9,271 nt of DNA from Rickettsiales bacterium (GTDB lineage: Bacteria > Pseudomonadota > Alphaproteobacteria > Rs-D84 > CACZYB01), in the NCBI GenBank assembly GCA_031255155.1, contig JAIRTB010000080.1, positions 1 to 9,271 on the forward strand, read 5' to 3'. A program made the translations under genes and the position numbers. Position 1 is the stretch's first letter. Each line of letters starts with the position of its first letter. Under the pieces are notes generated by a model. The model did not search any database. It saw nothing but the letters and a program-made list of their open reading frames with translations, and was not told the DNA's origin. Shown piece after piece: positions 5,883 to 9,271 of the stretch.

Positions 5883-7232
5883 TCACGGCACATAGCAATC
5901 CGATCCGGACAACGAGGGATTACAGCCGAACGCGCTTTGGCACGATTTGGCCGTATCGCGGGCGTCGTTCACCTGGTCATATCCTTTGCCGGCGGCGGCG
6001 ATGCCGATGGCGCTTGTCGTCACTCCGACGGCGCTGCCCAGCATATTGCTGACGCTTGCGGCCTTGGCCTTGTCGGTAAAGCCGCTTTGGGTGACCTTGC
6101 CCTGGGACATATAGCCATCATCTCCCTTTTTCTTGCCCTCGTTGGTTTTTTTCTTTTCTATTTGGGATTGGATGCCGACGCCGAAAGACTCGGCGGTATT
6201 GGACAGTCCGGCGACCATGCTTGTCGCGGACATGCCGGTTTGGATGTTCAAGTTCTTTTTCGCGACGGCCAAGAGATCTTCGCTCAGCCTCATGCATTTG
6301 TTTCGCGCATTGTTATATTTGGACAGGACGCGCTTGTATTCAAGGGCGACGGCCGGGTCGGACACGGTTTTGCCCCCGGCGTATTTGAACGAGTCTTTGC
6401 ACGCCGAGAACTGTCGAATCGCAGAGTCGAGCTTGTCGCCCATGCCGACGGCGCTGAATGTCGAAATGGTGGAAGCCACGGTAGAGGTGAGGGCGCCCAC
6501 GGTGGAAATCGCGTTCGCGGCGATGGTCAAGCCTTTGCCTCCGCTTGAAGTGGTAGGGGCGGTAGGGGTGGCAGTGTCGGCGCCTTGCTTGTCTTTGTTG
6601 CCCTTGTTCGCGGCAAGCGAGCCTATCAGGGCGGCGCCGCCGACGCCAAGCTGGACGCCCGAGCCGACGGTCGAGACTATGTTCGCGTCGCGCATTCTTT
6701 TCATCGCGTCGACGACCTTGTCCAACTCTCCTATATTTATTCCGGCGCATGTCCTTTGCGCGCTATCCAGCGCGTTGGTTATGTCGGCCAAGGTGTTTTG
6801 GTCCTGCACCATGCTTGTCCTATCAACGGCCGCGGACAGAGCAACCCCCACGGCAAGTTTCGAAGATTCATTTTCGCCGGCGATCTGGGCCGCCGCCTGG
6901 GTGCCGTTCATCCTGGCCGTAAGAATCTCTATCTGGGCTTTGAGCGAGGCGTTCTCGGCCTCGGACTTGGACGCGGCAAGCGCCGCTTGGAGCTGGGCTA
7001 TCTGGGCTTGGAGCGCCGAAAGGTCCACGGACGGGGCGGCCGGGACAGGGGCGGCGGCCTGGGGCGCGGGGGTCTCGGCCGGGGCCGGGACGGGGGCGGC
7101 GACCTGGGGCGCGGCACGCCTTGACCCTCCGCGGGAGGAGGCCTTGCCCCTTGCGCGCGAGCCCCTTTGCGCGGAAACGGGATTCGCCGAAACTATGCCA
7201 AGCGCGGACAGCGCCATAATCAATTTCTTCAT
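5883..7232 (-). CDS. Secreted protein of unknown function with duplicated Cys/Gly-rich units
   Basis: I do not recognise this family. The 449-residue product begins with a clear Sec signal peptide (MKKLIMALSALGIVS..., cleavage expected after VSA at 19-21). Next come a strongly basic stretch (22-39, seven Arg and one Lys), an Ala/Pro-rich tether (40-68) and a coiled-coil-like helix (69-108). The body has four weakly hydrophobic Gly/Ser/Ala segments (about 185-206, 234-263, 331-354, 395-415), separated by Lys/Asp/Gly linkers. Mature cysteines are at 162, 278, 313, 431, 437 and 446, an even number that allows disulfides. C162-C278 and C313-C431 are almost equally spaced (116 and 118) with matching surroundings, so the region 150-437 looks like two copies of one unit. 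AAGGAG lies 7 nt before the ATG, with a promoter just upstream. It is probably periplasmic or envelope-exposed. Convergent with pepF, divergent from efp; no operon partner. Confidence 0.85.
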   Translation of the reverse strand: MKKLIMALSALGIVSANPVSAQRGSRARGKASSRGGSRRAAPQVAAPVPAPAETPAPQAAAPVPAAPSVDLSALQAQIAQLQAALAASKSEAENASLKAQIEILTARMNGTQAAAQIAGENESSKLAVGVALSAAVDRTSMVQDQNTLADITNALDSAQRTCAGINIGELDKVVDAMKRMRDANIVSTVGSGVQLGVGGAALIGSLAANKGNKDKQGADTATPTAPTTSSGGKGLTIAANAISTVGALTSTVASTISTFSAVGMGDKLDSAIRQFSACKDSFKYAGGKTVSDPAVALEYKRVLSKYNNARNKCMRLSEDLLAVAKKNLNIQTGMSATSMVAGLSNTAESFGVGIQSQIEKKKTNEGKKKGDDGYMSQGKVTQSGFTDKAKAASVSNMLGSAVGVTTSAIGIAAAGKGYDQVNDARDTAKSCQSAFGCNPSLSGSDCYVP

Positions 7233-7255
7233 TATTATTCTCCTTGTTCCCCCTT

Positions 7256-7284
7256 ATCATACCACATTTTACGATCCCGCGCAA
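7256..7284 (-). promoter_or_regulatory. Sigma70-type promoter of the duplicated secreted-protein gene
   Basis: On the minus strand, TTGCGC (7284-7279) and TATGAT (7261-7256) are 17 nt apart. Transcription would begin near 7249, giving a very short leader that still contains the AAGGAG ribosome site (7245-7240). The -35 box is only 7 bp from the -35 box of the efp promoter, so the two polymerase sites are back to back. Confidence 0.6.
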
Positions 7285-7291
7285 GAAGTTG

Positions 7292-7319
7292 TTGCTTTTT
7301 TTCCCTTCGCGGCTATAAT
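7292..7319 (+). promoter_or_regulatory. Sigma70-type promoter of efp
   Basis: TTGCTT (7292-7297), a 16-nt spacer and a perfect TATAAT (7314-7319). Transcription is expected near 7326. AGGAG (7331-7335) lies 6 nt before the efp ATG at 7342, so the leader is short and has no room for a structured regulator. Confidence 0.7.
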
Positions 7320-7341
7320 CCCCCAAAAACAGGAGCTTTAT

Positions 7342-7914
7342 ATGGCGAAAGAAGACGCGAACCTTATCCGTCCGGGGTGGGTCATTGAAAACAACGGCAA
7401 GCAATATTCGGTCATGAACATTCAAATCGTCCAGCCCGGAAAGGGCGGCGCCTTTATCCAGGTCGAAATGCGCGACATCGAATCGGGCCTTAAAACCACC
7501 GAGCGCTGGCGCACCGTCGACAAGGTGGAAAAACTCCTTGCCGAGGACAAGGATTTCACCTTCCTTTACAACGACGGGGACGCATCGGTATTCATGGACT
7601 CGCAAAGCTATGAGCAGATTTTCGTGCCTTTCTCCATCATAGGCGAGGACCGCAAAAGCCTGCTTGCCGACGGGATGGCCGTGGTCATCTCTTTCGTCGA
7701 GGGAAGGCCCATTTCCGTAAAGCTTCCCTCCCGCGCCGTCGTGCGCGTCGCCCAGACAGAGCCCGCGATCAAGGGCCAGACCGCCACGGGAAGCTTCAAG
7801 CCCGCCGTTACCGACTCGGGAATCCGCGTCATGGTGCCCCAATTCATAGACGAAGGGGACGAGCTTGTCATATCGACGGACGACATGTCATATATAGAGC
7901 GGAACAAGAAATAA
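7342..7914 (+). CDS. efp: Elongation factor P
   Basis: Translation factor that binds between the P and E sites and rescues ribosomes stalled on polyproline. The 190-residue product is the normal length with three beta-barrel domains (about 1-65, 66-128, 130-190). The tip of domain I carries QPGKGGAF with Lys34 at the position modified in many bacteria; whether the modifying enzymes exist here cannot be seen. The C-terminal family signature K-P-A-x4-G-x2-V-x-V-P-x2-I-x2-G is complete (153-172). The usual DTRTGEY ending is replaced by STDDMSYIER; from memory this resembles alphaproteobacterial, especially Rickettsiales-type, EF-P. The start is fixed by AGGAG 6 nt upstream and by the promoter. 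The frame stays open far upstream but only as antisense of the neighbouring gene. It has its own promoter and a hairpin terminator directly after the stop, so it is monocistronic. Confidence 0.97.
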   Translation: MAKEDANLIRPGWVIENNGKQYSVMNIQIVQPGKGGAFIQVEMRDIESGLKTTERWRTVDKVEKLLAEDKDFTFLYNDGDASVFMDSQSYEQIFVPFSIIGEDRKSLLADGMAVVISFVEGRPISVKLPSRAVVRVAQTEPAIKGQTATGSFKPAVTDSGIRVMVPQFIDEGDELVISTDDMSYIERNKK

Positions 7915-7920
7915 GACATC

Positions 7921-7954
7921 AACGAAAAATCTCGCTGCGCGACATTTTTCCGTT
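7921..7954. terminator. Bidirectional terminator-like hairpin after efp
   Basis: The arms 7921-7935 and 7939-7954 pair over about 14 bp with one bulge (C7950) and one mismatch, around a 3-nt loop. The upper stem is TCGC/GCGA and the lower part pairs A5 with T5. It starts 7 nt after the efp stop. Because the A and T runs are symmetrical, either strand gives a hairpin with a five-U 3' side, so it could act on efp and on the convergent lolCD transcript. The U tract is short and partly inside the stem, so strength is uncertain. Confidence 0.6.
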
Positions 7955-7964
7955 GGAAGAGTCG

Positions 7965-8011
7965 AAAAAATTTCCGCCGTACACGCCGCCGGAAATTTTC
8001 GGGTTTTTTTT
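7965..8011. terminator. Second terminator-like inverted repeat with T8 tract
   Basis: A perfect 10-bp repeat (AAAATTTCCG at 7967-7976 with CGGAAATTTT at 7990-7999) surrounds a 13-nt loop. On the plus strand it is followed by CGGG and eight T (8004-8011). On the minus strand it runs directly into six U (complement of 7965-7970). The stem is AT-rich, so this is weaker than a classical GC hairpin, but its place between convergent genes fits a shared back-up terminator. Confidence 0.5.
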
Positions 8012-8017
8012 GGATGG

Positions 8018-8071
8018 CAATCAAAAGTTGCTTCTCGGCGAGCGGGGCTCGCCTGCGGGGACTTTTGATTG
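8018..8071. repeat. Long nested inverted repeat (two-tier hairpin)
   Basis: Outer arms CAATCAAAAGT (8018-8028) and ACTTTTGATTG (8061-8071) are perfectly complementary over 11 bp. Inside them a second perfect 7-bp stem, GGCGAGC/GCTCGCC (8037-8043 with 8047-8053), closes on a GGG loop. An AT-rich base with a GC-rich tip is separated by unpaired bulges of 8 and 7 nt. No T run follows on either strand. It lies 24 nt past the lolD stop, so the lolCD mRNA would carry it in its 3' end. It may be an RNA-stability element, a copy of a dispersed palindromic repeat or a protein-binding palindrome; the sequence does not decide. Confidence 0.6.
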
Positions 8072-8095
8072 GGATTATCGGCGGTTATGGAATTG

Positions 8096-8767
8096 TCAAA
8101 GAGCGGAGGGCTTGATCCTGCCGTCGACGATCGACACCGTCCGGTCAAGCCTTTTCGCCAAAAGCGGATTATGCGTGGCGACCACCGCGGTCATCTTTTC
8201 CCTACGCACCATTTCCAGCAAAAGGTCGAAGACCATCTCGCCGTTCTTTGGGTCGAGGTTGCCCGTCGGCTCGTCGGCAAGCAATATTTTCGGCCGCAAC
8301 ACTATCGCGCGCGCTATGGCCGTCCTCTGCGCCTCTCCGCCGGACAGCTCGACAGCCTTGGCCGAGGCCTTTTTTTCCAGCCCCAGCGCCGCAAGGCATT
8401 CGCGCGCCCTTGCCCCGGCCTCGCGCATCGAGGCGCCCGCCATCAACAGCGGAATCATCGCGTTTTCCAGCGCCGTGAAGTCCGCGAACAGGTTATGCTG
8501 CTGATACACGAAGCCTATTTTCGCCAGGCGCAGGGCGGACCTTTGGTCGTCGCCCATATCGTCCGCGCGCGCCCCGTCTATCGTCACGACGCCTTGGTCC
8601 GCCGAATCGAGCAGGCCCATTATATACAGCAGCGTCGACTTGCCCGAGCCGCTTGGCCCGACAAGCGCCACCGCCTCGCCGCGGTCCGCCGCAAAGTCCG
8701 CCCCGTCCAATATAACCTCGGCGCCGAACGCCTTGCCAAGCCCCTTTATCCCGACCATGCTATTCAT
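8096..8767 (-). CDS. lolD: Lipoprotein-releasing ABC transporter ATP-binding protein LolD
   Basis: Cytoplasmic ATPase of the Lol complex that extracts outer-membrane lipoproteins from the inner membrane for LolA. The 223-residue product has the complete ABC set: Walker A GPSGSGKST (37-45), Q-loop FVYQQHNL (87-94), signature LSGGEAQRTAIARA (141-154), Walker B ILLADE with catalytic E166, D-loop GNLD (169-172) and switch His199 in VVATHN. Glu at position 5 of LSGGE and the YQQHNLFADFTALEN stretch are typical of the LolD/MacB group. The ATG at 8767 overlaps the lolC stop by 8 nt (ATGAATAG) with GAGG 9 nt upstream; a second ATG three codons on is possible. It is the last gene of the visible lolCD unit, and three inverted repeats follow it. 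Confidence 0.95.
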   Translation of the reverse strand: MNSMVGIKGLGKAFGAEVILDGADFAADRGEAVALVGPSGSGKSTLLYIMGLLDSADQGVVTIDGARADDMGDDQRSALRLAKIGFVYQQHNLFADFTALENAMIPLLMAGASMREAGARARECLAALGLEKKASAKAVELSGGEAQRTAIARAIVLRPKILLADEPTGNLDPKNGEMVFDLLLEMVRREKMTAVVATHNPLLAKRLDRTVSIVDGRIKPSAL

Positions 8768-9271
8768 AGCGCAGCACCTCGACAGGCTCGCGCCGGGCCG
8801 CCTTGCGCGCCGGATACAGCGTGGCCAGAAACGATATCGCCAGGCTCATCGCGCCGACGGCCGCCACCTCGCCCGCCTCGACCCGGCTTGGCATCTCGGC
8901 CAGGAAATACACATCCTCGGGGAACAATTTCGTGCCGGTCAGCAGCTGGAACCCCTGGCGGACCCATTCGATATTGAAGCTTATCAACAGGCCCAGCCCA
9001 AGCCCCACCAGCGTGCCCCCCATCCCTATTATCCCGCCCGCGATCAGGAATATCCTGGTTATGGAGCCCTTGCTTGCCCCGATGGTGCGGAACACCGCTA
9101 TGTCCTTGCTTTTATCACGGACAAGCATGACCAGGCTGCTTATTATATTAAACGACGCGACAAGGATTATCAGCGTCAGAATCAGGAACATGACATTGCG
9201 CTCTACATTCAGCGCCGAGACAAGGCTTTGGTTCGCGTCCTGCCACGCCGAGACGCGATAGCCGGCCAGCC
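8760..9271 (-). CDS. lolC: Lipoprotein-releasing permease subunit LolC/LolE (5' part outside window)
   Basis: Inner-membrane subunit of the Lol ABC transporter. Only the C-terminal 169 residues are in the window and the frame is open to the right edge. It contains the hallmark segment SAWQDANQSL...ALNVERNVMFLILT, followed by three transmembrane helices of the FtsX-like domain: one after NVM with FNIISSLVMLV, one in FLIAGGIIGMGGTLVGLGLG, and one in SLAISFLATL. The coupling stretch DKSKDIAVFRTIGASKGSI follows the first helix, TGTKLFPEDVYFLAEMPS lies in the periplasmic loop, and the end is YPARKAARREPVEVLRYE, the classic LolC/E terminus. Many alphaproteobacteria have one such subunit acting as homodimer; whether a separate LolE exists cannot be seen. 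Stop TAG at 8762-8760 lies inside lolD. Confidence 0.95.
   Translation of the reverse strand, partial: LAGYRVSAWQDANQSLVSALNVERNVMFLILTLIILVASFNIISSLVMLVRDKSKDIAVFRTIGASKGSITRIFLIAGGIIGMGGTLVGLGLGLLISFNIEWVRQGFQLLTGTKLFPEDVYFLAEMPSRVEAGEVAAVGAMSLAISFLATLYPARKAARREPVEVLRYE

Noticed and set aside
6133..7341. Open frame upstream of and in frame with efp, which would give a 593-residue fusion protein
   Set aside because: It is exactly antisense to the secreted-protein gene, which has a signal peptide, a ribosome site and a promoter. EF-P has its own promoter, AGGAG and standard N-terminus at 7342. Long antisense frames are common in GC-rich coding DNA.
1..9271. Defence system, toxin-antitoxin pair, CRISPR array, transposon or prophage genes
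   Set aside because: I looked on both strands and found no direct-repeat array, transposase, integrase or known defence motif; nearly all coding space is housekeeping genes or the two exported proteins.

Overview
The window comes from a GC-rich, diderm bacterium, most probably an uncultured or little-studied alphaproteobacterium. Three things point there. MurD has alphaproteobacterial wording (GDIELF, a GGN..GVPVF stretch, LLNITPDHL). EF-P ends in an STDDMSYIER-type tail instead of the usual DTRTGEY. The lipoprotein-export pair is a single LolC/E-type permease followed by LolD. An outer membrane is implied by LolCD, a C-terminal-Phe beta-barrel protein and a peptidoglycan pathway. One oddity is heavy use of ATA for Ile and TAT for Tyr despite the high GC content. 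Genus cannot be decided from this sequence alone.

Layout, left to right. Positions 1-2387 (minus strand) hold murD, cut by the left edge, downstream of mraY; the two are translationally coupled through a TGATG junction. mraY has its own sigma70-type promoter, and murF is not directly upstream. A strong intrinsic terminator (2479-2511) separates this pair from a secreted beta-barrel outer-membrane protein (2530-3300, minus). A divergent promoter region (about 3301-3451) then drives rpmH-rnpA-pepF on the plus strand (3452-5813). Here an M3 oligopeptidase gene takes the place usually held by yidD/yidC and overlaps rnpA by 32 nt. Convergent to it is a 449-residue secreted protein of unknown function (5883-7232, minus), whose body looks like a tandem duplication of a unit of about 150 residues carrying paired cysteines. 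Its promoter lies back to back with that of efp (7342-7914, plus). The 181-bp gap between efp and the convergent lolCD genes is packed with three inverted repeats: two terminator-like and one long nested hairpin. The window ends inside lolC (8760-9271, minus), which overlaps the lolD start (8096-8767).

Most genes are housekeeping: peptidoglycan precursor synthesis (MraY, MurD), ribosome and RNA processing (L34, RNase P protein, EF-P), peptide turnover (PepF) and lipoprotein export (LolCD). The parts that are not routine are the duplicated Cys/Gly-rich secreted protein, the lone beta-barrel protein, the nested hairpin at 8018-8071, the rpmH-rnpA-pepF gene order and the codon bias. I found no mobile element, CRISPR array, tRNA or rRNA, and no evidence for a defence system.
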